A model generated the notes under the pieces. It saw only the letters and a list, made by a program, of their open reading frames with translations. It did not search any database and was not told where the DNA came from. A DNA stretch of 64,000 nt from Polytrichum commune (Eukaryota; Streptophyta; Polytrichopsida; Polytrichales; Polytrichaceae): assembly GCA_950295325.1 (NCBI GenBank), contig OX485804.1, forward strand, positions 11,842,001 through 11,906,000, given 5' to 3'. Shown here piece after piece: positions 22,590-35,120 of the stretch. Within the stretch, counting starts at the first letter, position 1. The number at the start of each line of letters is the position of its first letter. The position numbers and the translations under genes are program-made.

Positions 22590-25450
22590 GGGGCGTAAAT
22601 GTGTCCACAATGACTATTTTCTAACACTTATACTAGAAACATGTCGATTTCCTTTTTTTCATGAAGTGTTGGTCCAATTAGCACATGCATGCTAAAACAC
22701 TGTACTAAAAACCCTTGTTTCCTTTGTAGTGCATGTACATATACTGTGAGCTCACGCTCATTTCTTCGAACAGCATGTTCCAGACAGTGAGTTATGTCTT
22801 GGTTCCTCGAACCTTGTTTGTACTTGAGAGATTCAACATACCTAACCATCATTTTTGTGCTTTTGTATTTGCAAATCATGTTGTTCTCATTCGTTAAGGG
22901 ATTAAGATACACGTTGCAAGATTTTGTGTTGAGAGCGTGGGATGGCGAGGTGAAGGAACTGGAGGAGAGACTTCCATTTTGTCCAGGGTTTAAGCGTTAC
23001 ACGAGTGTCTTCAATTTTTTGATTTCTGATAGAAGCATTCTACTAGTTCAAGAGAAATATGCTCGTATGTCATGACTCTCTTGCCCTTCCACTCACCTTC
23101 CTGCGTTGTAACTGTCATCAACAGATCACGCTGACTTCCACGAATCTCATCAAGACCACAAATTTCAACGTCCATCTGGAATATTGATGTTGTTTAGAGC
23201 TAACGACAAACCAAGCTGTCTCTTTATGTTAAGTTTGCAACACTCAATCATCCAGTTGGCCGCATGCACTTCATCGATCTTCACCTTGCCGACTACTCAT
23301 AGCTCCAATTACGTCATGTGAGTCGGTGCCCAACTGAGGTGATCCTATATAGCCATATAACTCGAATACTCATGGTGGTCAATTAGTTCATTACCTAGTT
23401 TTCAGATTGCCAAGTTTGCACTTCCAATCATTCACCTAATTCTCAACCCTCTGCTTTCTTAGACTTCATTCTCAATCAACCTCTTGCAGTTCACACTATC
23501 TTGGTTGTAAAGGTTTGTGAGTTTGGGGGATTGGAGGTTAAGTTCTTTCGTTAGTTTCTGTTTCTCAAGTTCGCAAGAGTCTGCTAGCTGTGGTAGTTGC
23601 GAGTTGGCAGCGTGGTGACATAATTTCGTACTCTAGAGAGTTCTGGGTTCTAGGTATCATTATCCTTGCTTATGTGTGGGCATTCTGAGATTTCAATGTT
23701 TTTTGCTGTGTTTTTTTTCCTCTTCCAAACCAAAGGCAACCAACTGCAGTGGCATCCTTACAACATGATTGCAAAAGTGTCCCTACTGTAGCAGGATTGA
23801 GAAGTTCGTTATGCGCTATTAACTTACAATCTTACGTTTACAAGTGTCTTTGTGCGGCATTGCCAACTGCCCCCGCATCCCCTCTACACATACGATAATA
23901 TATGCGCAAGTAACAGATCATGAATAATAACATCAAAAAAAAATAAAAAATGAGAGAAACGATTCTTCCTTCCCTTGAGTCAAGGCGGGGCCCTTCCTCT
24001 TACTCCCGTTTGTTTAAGTATGCCCTACTCGGAGTAACTTGAAGGATCATTCTGTTTTTTTCACTGTTGCAGATTTCGAGGGGTGGCTTTTGAGGATGGT
24101 ATGTCCGCTTGTATATGCTTGATGAGCAAGCGCCCCTTCAAACTTACACTTAAGTTTCACTTATAGCAATCATCGGTCCAGGTTAGTTCGAATGCGAGAC
24201 TCAGAAGAAACACAACTTGGTGAATCGTCACTTCTACTACTGATTACTTACTTACACTCTCGAACTCATCATCTATCGTCTTGGTCCTAGGATGTGTCGG
24301 AATTGGGGAATTCGAAGAATGCCGAGAGTGTTTTTATGGGTAATCTTTGTGTATGTGTATGTGTATGTGTTTGTTGGTGATCTTGTTTTTGGGCGCCCTT
24401 AAGTCGGGTGGGCTTGTTGTGAGCAATTTGGGTTTGGGTTTGGGTTTGGGTTTAGGGATCATAGGGAGTTTGTGTTGTGGGTTAAGAAAAGTTGGCGTAC
24501 TTGGATGAGTTGGGGTTCAGTTGAGTTTTGGATTTCCAAGAAGGGGGGGGTCCTAAGTATATCTTTGCAAGCTGCCTGTAAGTTCGATGAATTTGGAATT
24601 CGGGTGGGAGGGCATTTGTTGCGTTTTTTTGTGGAATGTGTCGATATATAGGGAGAAGGAGAATTTTGAAGAAGCATGAGGGCGCTGCACAGCCATGAAA
24701 AGGCAGAGGTGGGAGCAATTCGACATAGAAAGAAAAGAACGGCTACAAAAATTCTTCGTGATATTTTTTGTGTGAAGAACCATAACCATCCATTTTGTGA
24801 GGGGAAATAGAGACCCCACAGACAGAGACAAAGACAAATTTGCTTCGTGTTAGGGATATGAAGAAGTCTTCGGGGTCATGTAATGCAATTATTTTTTCTT
24901 CTATTTTCCTTTATGAATTCGAGACCTAACTTCAAAACCTGCCTCAGATCGAAGATTCATGGGCAAAGCCAAACATAAAGGGTTAAGCTCTTTCGTCAGT
25001 TTCAGTTTCAGTTTCTTGAGTTTGCAAAAGTCTGCTAGTTGTGTCAGCTGCGAGTTGGCAACGTGGTGACGTAATTTTGTACTCGAGAGAGTTTAAAACT
25101 GCAGAGGCATTTTTTTTCCCTTCGCTTATTTATGTGTTTTGGTGATAATACAGAATGATAAAATAGATCTCGAGAAGCTGAAGAATGATCGTGAAGAGCT
25201 GAGAAGCTGAAGTTTGTAATCTGGTTTTGCAAGAGTGCCGAATTTTTTCCCATGTGTGACCCCAGTCTTATGTGTAATACATTGTGAGAGAACTCTACTA
25301 CATTCATAAAAATGAACATCATATGTAGACAATGATGATAATGTTACGTAGACAATGGTAGTTAGTTGAATGACTTGTGCAACATTCAACTTTATTCGTA
25401 AATTCCAAACACATTTATGCAAATGAAAAATTGTGAAATAATACATTTAT
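22590..25450. other. Gene-free stretch with one diverged duplication and a telomere-like run
   Basis: No convincing gene. A segment at about 23490-23645 (TTAAGTTCTTTCGTTAG ... GAGTTGGCAGCGTGGTGAC) recurs diverged at about 24975-25095. GGGTTT is repeated at about 24430-24458 and ends in TTTAGGG, a plant telomere-like run. A TGTATG microsatellite sits near 24350-24370. Overlapping open frames on the minus strand (24459-25446) have no recognisable motif. Confidence 0.45.
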
Positions 25451-25502
25451 ACAATCAAAATTGTCACTTCTTTCTAGCTAGATTTCTAAAAGTAATCATA
25501 TT

Positions 25503-25655
25503 GTTTGAAGAAATAAACTTTGGCAATTCAACAACCTTAACGACGACGGCGATGATCTGCCGATGCTGCGTTTGGGCGATGCACTGAAGTTCATCACCAA
25601 GTGGCCAATGGAAGCACTGAAGGCTATCCCTCCGGAACCTCAACAAGCCTCTTAG
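25503..25655 (+). pseudogene. Short coding-like remnant
   Basis: A short plus-strand frame after a TGA reads, near its end, GDDLPMLRLGDALKF then ITKWPMEALKAIPPEPQQAS and a stop at 25653-25655. Local GC rises and codon use looks coding compared with the surrounding AT-rich DNA. No start codon or splice site can be assigned and I do not recognise the protein. It may be the last exon of a dead gene. Confidence 0.25.
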
Positions 25656-25979
25656 AATTTGGTAGTTTACGCATTTATGAAAAATGTGGGAAAGATGAAC
25701 ACATTTGGATATGTTTGGAGACATGGACTACGTAATATCATTCAAGTTATTTATATTTATCTGTTCAATTTATGTGCTCAATTTTTTACCTGGCTCAGTC
25801 ATGTAGCGCATGACTTGAATGTGTCGTTATTGCTTGGAATGTGTCGTCATTGCTTGGAATGTGCCTAGAAATGTGACTGACATTCAGAATTGCAAATAAT
25901 ACAAATTTAACTCAATACAGTTACAACCACGCACAAAGAACTACGCAATGTGACTCTTCATCTGCGCGAATATCATTCC

Positions 25980-26479
25980 ATCATGTCATATTGTACATCA
26001 CATGTTATTAAGAATATGACTATAGGACGTCATATAATAATGTCATCCCCGTAGAAAATGCGACTAACGCCCCAAAAAATATGACTTCAAGCAGTCAAAA
26101 AACTAGCAGTCACATTCCACATGACCTGCCACGTCGGCAAAATTATGATACATGCAAGTCATATTACACGTCAGCAAAAAACATGACTATATGGAGTCAC
26201 ATGTCACGTCGGATTGGTATTTTTTTTGCTCGGGTAGGTCAAAATATGGCACAGACTCCAAGGCTAGTCAAGGTATGCCCCACGTGCTGTGGGAATCGTA
26301 GAATCTGTCATTTTATACGCCCCCACAACCGTATATATTCATATGACTCATGTCCGAAGCGACTCATCGGTAATGACTAGACCCAGTCACCGCGCGCGTC
26401 ATCCTCATCCGGAGCCTCGTCAGTCATATTTTGGGATTTTATGACTTAAAGCAGTCATAAAATGTGTGTTTTGTTATAG
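25980..26479. mobile_element. CACTA-like element terminus with GACT...AGTC subterminal repeats
   Basis: The right edge reads TTTTGTTATAGTG, whose complement CACTATAACAAAA is a CACTA-type end. Inward from it are many short repeats of TATGACT / AGTCATA arranged as small palindromes (for example TATGACTTCAAGCAGTCA near 26080 and ATGACTTAAAGCAGTCAT near 26445). Such subterminal arrays are typical of CACTA elements. No left end or transposase was found, so this is a terminus or a deletion derivative. Confidence 0.5.
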
Positions 26480-28040
26480 TGCTTTGTCAAGCTCTCTTCC
26501 ATAACAGTGTCTAAAGACACTTCAACGTCTATTATAGTAAGAGTTCCTCATGGCATGATGAACACAATGCTTAATATCATACATGTGTCACCCTGCAAGA
26601 TTCACACTAGATTCAAGGCTAGTTGGTGTGTTGGACGTAGTCCCCCCTTTATTGGAAAAGGGACCTCAACCCCTAGGTTACATAATGTTATAAAATATTA
26701 CGAGGGTTCAAATGTTTATTAATAGATGACCCAACATTAGCATGGGAATTTGATGGTAAGGTGGCATACATTCTCAAACTCAATATATACTTATTGTGCA
26801 AGATTTTAGGGTGTTGGTCTTGGGTAAGGTGTTGGTTTTAGCACCATCTCTACCATATGTTCATGTAGAGTTCTTTCATTTTGTTTGCAAGTAGTTGATG
26901 GAATTTTAATTCTAGGAGCAATATCCAACAAAATCGTGCTTCCAAAAGGATATGCACCATTTTGATCGGAAACTAGAGTATCTAGGGGGTAGGGAGGACA
27001 TCAAATTCACAAATTTCCCAACCTTCATCCAATTTCCATCTTCACTCAATTATTTGTACATGCATTTTTGAGAATTTGGTGACACATTATAGCTCTTCAT
27101 AGACTCTTCATTGGCGTAAGAGTTGAGGAAGACATGAGTTCCACTCATGTCAATCAACATATGAGCTTTAGGCGATTATTATGGTCAGATGACTAGGTGG
27201 AATTTGATGAGTGGGGGATGAGTGGTAGCTCATAACAAGGACCACAACAAACAAAGCGAGAGAAAGAAACTCTTCATTGGCTTTATTTGAGTAAGAAATG
27301 TGTCTATTACAATGTTGCTATGAACTTCGAGAGGTTGTTGCGTTCAAATGCCTACATGGCATTTTATGGGCGATAGCTTGTTGAGAAGTTGTCAAAGAGG
27401 AGAGGGAAATAAACTCCTCGTTTGTTCCATTTGAGCAAGATTTAAGCACTACATTAAAAATATTGAACGAAATTGGGGGAGTGGCAATTCTTCATTTAAG
27501 AAAGATATAAACTTAATGTGAATATAAGAATATTCTAGCTTTCAAGGAAGCCTTTTGCATTCTACCCATATTCAAATGCATGGACAAAATGTGATGGGTC
27601 ATAGCTCGGTGAATTGATCTTGAAAACATCTTGAAAATAAATTTACCATGTGCTTTGTCTGAGTAAGAATCAAGATCATTTGAAAGTTTTGGTAGAATGC
27701 TTTCAGGTTATGATCTTGTGATGACACTTGTGGTTTGAAATTTTATCTTATGTAAGTATTTATACCCTTAACTTCGTTTGAAGCTGCAGTGATAACTTCA
27801 AACTCTTAAAAGAAATTGTCGTGTCCAAAGAATAGGTATAACATATTGCCAAATCCTCATAGGCTTATCGTACGGTATGTACTAGCTTAATTGATACATT
27901 AACAATAAATTAAAAACTCTCCGAGATAATTGTAGCATGTAAGTTGTCTAATGAATCATTGTTGGGAAGCTACAGACTGTAGATTGTGCGCTTCATCCTT
28001 GTGCCGACACTTGCCAAAGCCTAGAACAATTAGTGCAGAC
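26480..28040. other. Gene-free AT-rich stretch
   Basis: No open frame, splice-linked exons or repeat family that I can support. Confidence 0.5.
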
Positions 28041-28047
28041 CTTGTAC

Positions 28048-28300
28048 AGCCGCTAGCCCATGGACTTTTTGGGCTAGCGGCTAACCTAATAGCTTACAGT
28101 TATGGCTGAAAACGATTCTCGAAAAAAATGGGCTAGCCCAGCTATGGCTAGATCGCGGCTTGAAAACTAGGCTAGCCCATTTTTTTCAGCCTAGTTATGG
28201 CTAGATCGAGGCCTCAAAAAATATGGGCTAGTCCAGCTATGGCTAGATCGAGGCCTCAGATAATATGGGCTAGCCCAGCTAGTTATTAGCTAGCTAAAGA
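28048..28300. repeat. GGGCTAGCCC palindrome cluster, left of the hAT gene
   Basis: It starts with a hairpin (AGCCGCTAGCCC, a 10-nt loop, and its complement, about 28048-28082). Several copies follow of a module of about 45 bp: the palindrome GGGCTAGCCC, then AGCTATGGCTAGATCGAGG and CCTCAAAAAATAT. The same module occurs at 32140-32345 beyond the hAT gene. Short repeats near both ends are typical transposase-binding subterminal repeats in hAT elements. Both clusters have the same orientation, which a simple inverted-repeat transposon would not predict. Confidence 0.7.
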
Positions 28301-28364
28301 TAAGTCATGTAACTCAATTGGCTCAAGCTAAGGCCCAGCCATGTCATCCCTACCATTACCATAA

Positions 28365-29445
28365 AAATTTTAGGGTTGAGATCATCTGTCCATATCCAAG
28401 TGCAACCGGTTACATGTTTACATCTTAAGTTTGGATATCTCTTTACTCAAGTGGGCTATATTCTCTACATTCCTCTAAAAAGATGGGTCGTCCTCTTGAA
28501 GTCTTGAACAAGAACTTCAACAAGTTCATTCTAAAACTCAACCAGCTCATCTGCAACTAGTTCTAGTAGCCAGATCTCTGTAAGTAGTAGCCGGATTTCA
28601 CCTGCAACTAATAGTTGGATCTCATTTGTAACTAGTAGCTTAGCAATTCAACTTAGTCAAGATCAACTTCATCTGCACATAATAGGATCCAATTTGACTA
28701 GGTCAAGATTGATTTTTACATCTACACAGGGCGGCGCTTCAAGGGGCTCTCAAAGAACAAGCAAGCAGAGGTACTTGTAGAAACTTCAATCCATTGTTCA
28801 GAAAGATTTAGGGTTGAGATAATATGTTTAGATCCAAGTGTTTTCAAGTGCAACTGGTTACATGTTTACATCTTTGGATATGTCTTTACTCAAGTGGGCT
28901 ATATTCTCTACATTCCTTTAAAATGAAGGGTCGTTTTCTTGAAGTCTTGAACAAGAACTTCAACAAGTTCATTCTGAAACTCAACCAACTCATCTGTAGC
29001 TAGTAGGCGGATCTCATCTGCAACTAGTAGGCGGATCTCATCTGTAAGTAGTAGGTCAGCAATTTGACTGAGCGAGGATCAACTTCGTCTACACAGAACA
29101 TGATCCAATGAAACTGAGCCAGGATTGATTTTTAAATCTGCACAGGGTGCTGCTTCAAGGGCTCTCAAAGAACGAGGAGGCAGAGGTAAAGATTACTTGT
29201 AATTACTTCAATCCAATGTCAGGGAAGATTTAGGGTTGAGATCATCTCTATAGATCCAAGTGGTTCCAAGTGCAACCGGATACATGTTTATATCTTTGGA
29301 TATGTGTTTACTCAAGTAGCTATATTCTCTACATTCCTCTAAAATGATGAGTCGTTCTCTTAAAGTCTTGAACAAGAACTTCAACTGATTAATTATGAAA
29401 CTCAACCAACTCATATGTAACTAGTAGTCGGATCTCATCTGTAAC
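28365..29445. repeat. Three tandem copies of a module of about 430 bp
   Basis: Copies start near 28368, 28808 and 29229 with TTTAGGGTTGAGAT. They share CAACCGGTTACATGTTTACATC, CTTTACTCAAGTGGGCTATA, TTCTCTACATTCCTCTAAAA and CTTGAACAAGAACTTCAAC. They end in repeated CGGATCTCATCTGTAACTAG-like words. Diverged relatives are at 45483-45680 and 49251-49471. No coding. Confidence 0.8.
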
Positions 29446-29581
29446 ATACATGGCGATACATATGATTCACCTTGACTAACGATACCTGTGTGAATGTGCA
29501 TGGTCCGGGCGGGCTTCCTAGAGAATTGCGCAAGATCAGAATCTTTGAACTACTTCATTGTGTTGTTGGCATTGTGTATGA

Positions 29582-32060
29582 ATGGATCTGCATGCAGAAG
29601 ATGCTAGCGTGATTTTTGATTCCAGCAAGGAGCTCATGAGGAGGATAGAGGAGTTCAAGTTGCATCTTGTTCATAACAATCTTAAGAATCAAGAGGTTGT
29701 ACGTATGACAAAGTCGAAGTTAGCCAGCCAATCCATTCTTGAGAAGGCTAGTGTGAGAGTGCAAAACGAGGAAAAAAAATCATTTTTCTTTCGATGTTTG
29801 GTTGGCGATTGCTATGCCAGGCAAACTCTCATAAGGATCAGTAAATCATCCACTAGCAATGCAACAGAGCACATTAGGCAAGTGCATACGGCAGTCTCAG
29901 CCAAAACTGTTGCGACTAGCAAGAAGATTGATCAAATTTCGAAGCTTCTTGATACTTCTGAACCATCTTTTGTCAAGGATCCTCAACGATGGTTCGCATG
30001 CAATATCACTGTTTGGCATTGTGAGCAGCCTTCCCTCGCATTTCAAGCTATGCAATCTGAACGATGGAAGGTCATCGCTGCAAAATTGCCATGTGGTCCG
30101 AATGGCATGGCTCCGATCAACCTTCGCAAGCACCTTATTGAGCATTATATGACAGTCAAGAGCACCATCACTACTACCTTTGCCATCGGCAAGTCTCAAT
30201 TCAACATTCCATTTCTAGCAATTCAAATCGATCTTGTCACTGCCAAATCATCTAGCATGAAGTTCATTGGTATTCGTGCTAGCATGAATTGTTCCGGGAG
30301 CTCTTTAAGCCACAATCTCGCCGTTAGGGAATACAACCCAACCCCAACTGAGCGGCGTAATAATCAAGCCTCCGATATTCTCATCAATTGGCTACGTGCA
30401 ATTCTTGTTGAATTCAATATTGATCTTGACGACATTCTAACTTCTTCGACTGATTCTGGGTCCGACATCAAGCGGGCCCTTGAGGTAGTCTTGAAGACTC
30501 TCCGTGAGTGGTGTACCTCGCATCTTCTCAATCTTTCTCTCGTCGGTGCCTTCGGGACATGTGTGGACAAGAATAAAAGCAAGAATAAGAAGGCCAGAGC
30601 TATTTTCAGTCGAGTTCGACAATTTATTGAGTTTGTCAACAAGTCTGGTATGTTCAAAGCCATCTTTGATGAGAATGTGAAGGATGTATTTGAACGTTTT
30701 CTGAAGTTGCATAACTCCCCCCAACACCGTTGGTTTGCAATGGAGGACGTCCTTAGTTCACTTATCAAATTGTGGGATGTTTGCATCACTACCACGCGCA
30801 GTTTGGACCTTGCATTTGATTTGATTGACCTTCGGGATATTTTGATCGAGTTTTTATCCATCATCCATCCTGTAAGGAACCTGTAGAAGTTAGCATAGTC
30901 AATGAGATCATTCGTTTGTGCTGATATTCATTTCGCAAACATGTTTTTCAAGGTACTAGATTCAAAGACCCATCTTGAGATCCATGATCCAACTTCTATT
31001 CCATTTGTTGGCTGCCCTCAAGATCCTAAAGCCAGAGTATTTCGAAAAACATGGGATTTGAACTTGCTTACTCGGGAAATCCATGATGATCTTCTGGTTG
31101 CAATGTCCAAGCGATTCTACAACCGCTACCATCCATTGCACGCCCTTCGTAGGCCAGTGGATTTTTTTGGTGCATCGCCAAAGAAAACCCAAGCTACAAT
31201 ATCTCAAGCTGATACCCACTTCTCATACTTGTTGGACATGCAAGCGGCTCTTTGCCCAGATCTTCGAGATGGGGCTTTGCTCAAAAAGATGATCATGAAG
31301 ATGTCTACAAATATTGCCGTTGTGGATTTGCCAAGGGGCTCGATTGACGTGGCGGGCGTGATCGAGAAATTTTACGATCTCATCCATGATGGTGTGATTT
31401 GAAAAACCATCAAGCGATTGGCGGAGAAGAAAGTTGAGGCGATCATATCCCTTCTCCCGGAGAGCAATGCTGACCGCGGCTGTCTAGTCAAGCGTCGAAA
31501 GATAGCATCGGATCCTATAGCATCTAGAGCAATGTTGCAGGATCTCATTGGCGACGCAGTGCAAACCAGCCCCATCTACAACATGGAGATTGAGTGAGGA
31601 GGTGGATATTGAACATGATCCGGTGGCCATGGTGGCGGCCGAGATACACATGTATTTCTCCATCGCCAGTGAGAAATTCTCAGAACTTGGGAATTTGGTT
31701 AGTTGGTGGTGGAATGAACGATATAGAATGCCGTGTTTGGTGGAAGTAGCCGCCGCTTTACTAGCCTCCAAGCCCGGATCGGGTGGACTAGAATATGACT
31801 TTGGCAGTCTAAATGATATCATTACTCCAAAGAGATCATCGCTTGGGGGAGGATTTGCAGAGGCATCAATGATGTTGAAGTTGAACAAACATCTAATGCC
31901 ATACGATCCTGAAAAGTTGATCTTGTTGGATAATTCCGATTGGAAGAATCACATTCCCAAACGCCCTATTTTCGATGAGGAGTTGCAGATAGAGGATGAT
32001 GACAATTTGTTGGTAGAGAATGATGAGCAACATGTTTTAGATATTAATGACGATGAGTGA
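29582..32060 (+). pseudogene. hAT-superfamily transposase, broken
   Basis: The first frame runs 29582-30886. A BED-like zinc finger lies near residues 70-100 (CLVGDC ... HIRQVH). The RNase H-like core shows IQIDLVTAKSS (first Asp), STDSGSDIKRA (second Asp) and WCTSHLLNL, typical of hAT. The frame then continues through two TAG stops (30884-30886 and 30896-30898) into 30902-31399 and a TGA at 31400-31402. After a frameshift near 31550-31590 the C-terminal dimerisation domain follows in another frame (LVSWWWNERYRMPCLVEVAA ... LGGGFAEASMM), ending at 32060. All three stops are one C-to-T type change from CAG, CGA or TGG. The gene sits between two clusters of GGGCTAGCCC modules. Family assignment is firm; the element's exact ends were not found. 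Confidence 0.9.
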
Positions 32061-32139
32061 TTTTGACTGATATGAAATATAATTGTATTGATAAGACAAT
32101 GTCTCCTTGAATTCATTATATGAGCTACATGAATTAATT

Positions 32140-32345
32140 TATTAGGTCAGCTAGTCCAGTTATATGGCTAAAAACGGTACCCGAAAAAAATGGGCTAGCC
32201 CAACTATGGCTAGATCGAGGCCTTAGAAAATATGGGCTAGCCTAGCTATGGCTAGATTGAGGCCTCAAAAAATATGGGCTAGCCTAGCTATGGCAAGATT
32301 AAGGCCTCAAAAATATGGGCTAGCCCAGCTAGCTAATGGGCTATA
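32140..32345. repeat. GGGCTAGCCC palindrome cluster, right of the hAT gene
   Basis: Four modules with GGGCTAGCC(C/T)AGCTATGGC and GAT(C/T)GAGGCCTCAAAAAATAT. They are in the same orientation as the left cluster (28048-28300), including the shared lead-in GAAAAAAATGGGCTAGCCCA. They end at GCTAGCTAATGGGCTATAA, a plausible but unproven element edge. Confidence 0.7.
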
Positions 32346-34038
32346 AAAGGTGTGAATTAGTGTGATTTTACACGCCAACAGACAATGCATACCAGACTCA
32401 ACAATTTGATGGCAAAGCTTTCAATTTCTAAGTAAATACTTCATGAACTTTGCTTTAAGGGAAATCCACAAGGTTGAAGTTGTGAATACACAGCCTAGGA
32501 ATACGTACTTAAATGCAAGCACCAAATGGGATATTTATTGTGTTTTCAATTCCGACTTCAAAAGACGAGAAGACGAGAAGCAAAAGGAAAATGAATCCTA
32601 GTTTAAGAAGGTGTAGCAATATTACATGAAGCTTGAAACTTGAATTGTTGTTGTCCATGCAACCCTAAACCTCCATTGCTCTTCGTCCAAAAAAAACCCA
32701 GATGAGAAATAAGCAAAATGTATGTGGACATGTGGATGCATTTGTTGAAATGGTTGCCTTTGGATGAAAAGGACCATCATCCGCCGATGGAAGGATTGGT
32801 TGGCTTATTTAGGGTTTCTTGGGGGGGGGTCAAGAACCATACACATTATGCTAAAGTTTATAGTATGATGGTTGTATGTGTGTAATATGCAGAGTAATAT
32901 ATGTGTAGTGTAATGTATGCACAGTGTAATGTATGTGCAAATTGTTCACACAAAATTTCTACTACTTATAAATAAGTTAGGGTGATTATAATTATGCGAC
33001 TCTAAAATTTATATATAAGGATAGGTTGTTAAACAATACCATTCAATAAAAATTTAGCTACTTATAGGGTGGAAAATATTCAACAAAGGAAGGTTTGTAA
33101 CCCCCCCCCATTAAATAGGGGGGTCTCGCACGTGTATACATAAATCAAGTGTTGGTGCACCCTGTGGCAACATGACCTCACATGTGGACCTATAGGATTG
33201 CAATAACAATGTGGCAAATAAAGGCAACCTAGATGCCAACCGGTTGACATGCCTTAAATTAACCCTACAACCTTCACTGAATTTCCCTCCCAATTTGTAC
33301 GTTGCACAAAATTCCACATTGATGTAATTTTAGAGTGAAATGAATGCCCTTTGTTGAATAATGTAATGTGGTCACTACAAGGTTGTAGAATACATAAATT
33401 GGATAATTGGCTTGTTGATGTTTAACTTTCTAGATGATTACCATGTTATGTTAAAGCAATTGATACGACTATGGCAATAAATTGCTCAAAGCTTGGACAA
33501 TCAAATTTTAAAAGGTTTTTATGTACTACAAGTGAATGAAACCCAGGGGATGCACTCCATTGTCAAGTTGAACATCACGTGTAAACAAAAAAAATCTACA
33601 TTTTCTAAGTTACATCACCAAAATGAGTCAAAATATTATCAATTTTTTTCAAGAGTAGACATACATAATATCTATTACATAGTAAAAAAATGATAACCAA
33701 ATTTGATGATTTTTATTTTTTTTAATACAACATACCATTTCTAACTAGAATGATGCAAAATTGAACTAAAACAAACACTACAAAAATGATGATGACTACA
33801 AAATTCAAAAAAATATTATCAATGTATATGTATATGTAGAAAAATATCATAATTTTTAAAATTATCTATGGCATATAATATAGGGTCAGCAAACTTTGAT
33901 CGCACGTGTATGGAGTGCAACCCCCAGGGAATGAAAAAGTACCTAGACTTTATATGCATTGTGCGCCTTTAGTATTATGAGAGGGTTAATCCTGGGAGTA
34001 CAAACACATATTTTAACAAAATATTATGATGTTGTTCA
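32346..34038. other. Gene-free AT-rich stretch
   Basis: Low-complexity and AT-rich. TGTATG-like short repeats lie near 32870-32945 and poly-G or poly-C runs near 32820 and 33105. No gene supported. Confidence 0.5.
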
Positions 34039-34488
34039 TCATGAGATCATTGTGCGTGACCTACATCGGAGAACGGTTGGGTGCTTTGAACCGATGGTCA
34101 AACCACCCGAATTCTCTTCATCAATAAGTTTAAAACTTTGCAATTCCAACCACTCACATTCATGAACGAGGGACCCTAAGGCGATACTAAGGGTGCGCAT
34201 GGCCAATTCCCTTCCATAGCAGATTCGCCTTCCAGTTGAGAAGGCAAGAAGGTGGAAATTAGGGCCATATGCACTCCACTTTGCGTCCAAATTAAGAAAT
34301 ATGTTTGGATTAAATGTGGAGGCATCTTTACCCTACATGGTTGGATCCCTGTTGATGGCCCATATATTGCCCAACACGGTTGTGCTTGCGGGTATGTGAT
34401 AGCCGGCCAACACTGCGTCCTCAAGGTTGCAATGTGGGATGGCGAGCAGGGTTCATGGATGAAGACGCAAAACTTCCTTCAACACAAC
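34039..34488 (-). pseudogene. Cytochrome P450 last-exon remnant
   Basis: Minus-strand exon after a splice-acceptor-like TTGTAG. It encodes KEVLRLHP (ExxR helix), AGYHIPASTTVLGNIWAIN, GKDASTFNPN and the haem-binding loop FSTGRRICYG (FxxGxRxCxG with the ligand Cys), ending at 34039. Order and spacing fit the C-terminal third of a plant CYP71-clan enzyme. In-frame stops at 34455-34453 (TGA) and 34335-34333 (TAG) kill it. No other P450 exon is seen upstream, so this is an isolated fragment. Confidence 0.88.
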
Positions 34489-34499
34489 CTACAATAGTA

Positions 34500-35110
34500 G
34501 CCTTAAGCCGAGGCCAAATATTTTGTACCTTGAGGTTCAAAAGAATGGGAGAAATGTCTCATGGGTTGACAAAGAGGCTACCACTCCTTCTTGAGCCCAA
34601 AACATACAAAGGGGTTGGGCTTGCCGATTGATAGAGCTGGCAAGCCCACCAAGGTGCGGTTTGCAAAGGGCGAACCGCATGAAGCAAAAGAGGCGGCGAT
34701 GCATGTAACCTTTTAATGTGGGACATTGGATATTTGTCAAGATTTCACTCTATGTGAAATAAACAAGGTGCATGTCATTATAAAGGTTACCTTCTTTGAA
34801 ACTCACATGATAGATGTGAAGCGCAAGCCGGTGAGCTTGCAGTACGTTTGTGATGCACCATGATGGCAAAGAATTGAATTGCAAGTTGGAAAGGACTCCT
34901 ATGGTAGGAGGAACCAAGTTGAATTTGATCTTAATGGACCAAATGAATAAAGAAAAAAAGAAAAAAGAAAAATGATAATGGTCGTGGTTCAATTGGAGCA
35001 ACTCTAAGGAACTCATGAGGAGGCTAGGAAAGATGGGCCTCCCCCAAACCACATTGGTGGGATGTTGGTAAGATACAAGGATGTATTCACCAATGTGTTG
35101 CCAAAAAAAA
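34500..35110. other. Gene-free stretch leading into gypsy remains
   Basis: No intact coding. The last part (about 35075-35120), reading KDVFTNVLPKKITAKK in one frame, may be decayed gypsy polyprotein from just before the reverse transcriptase. Confidence 0.35.
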
Positions 35111-35120
35111 TTACCGCCAA

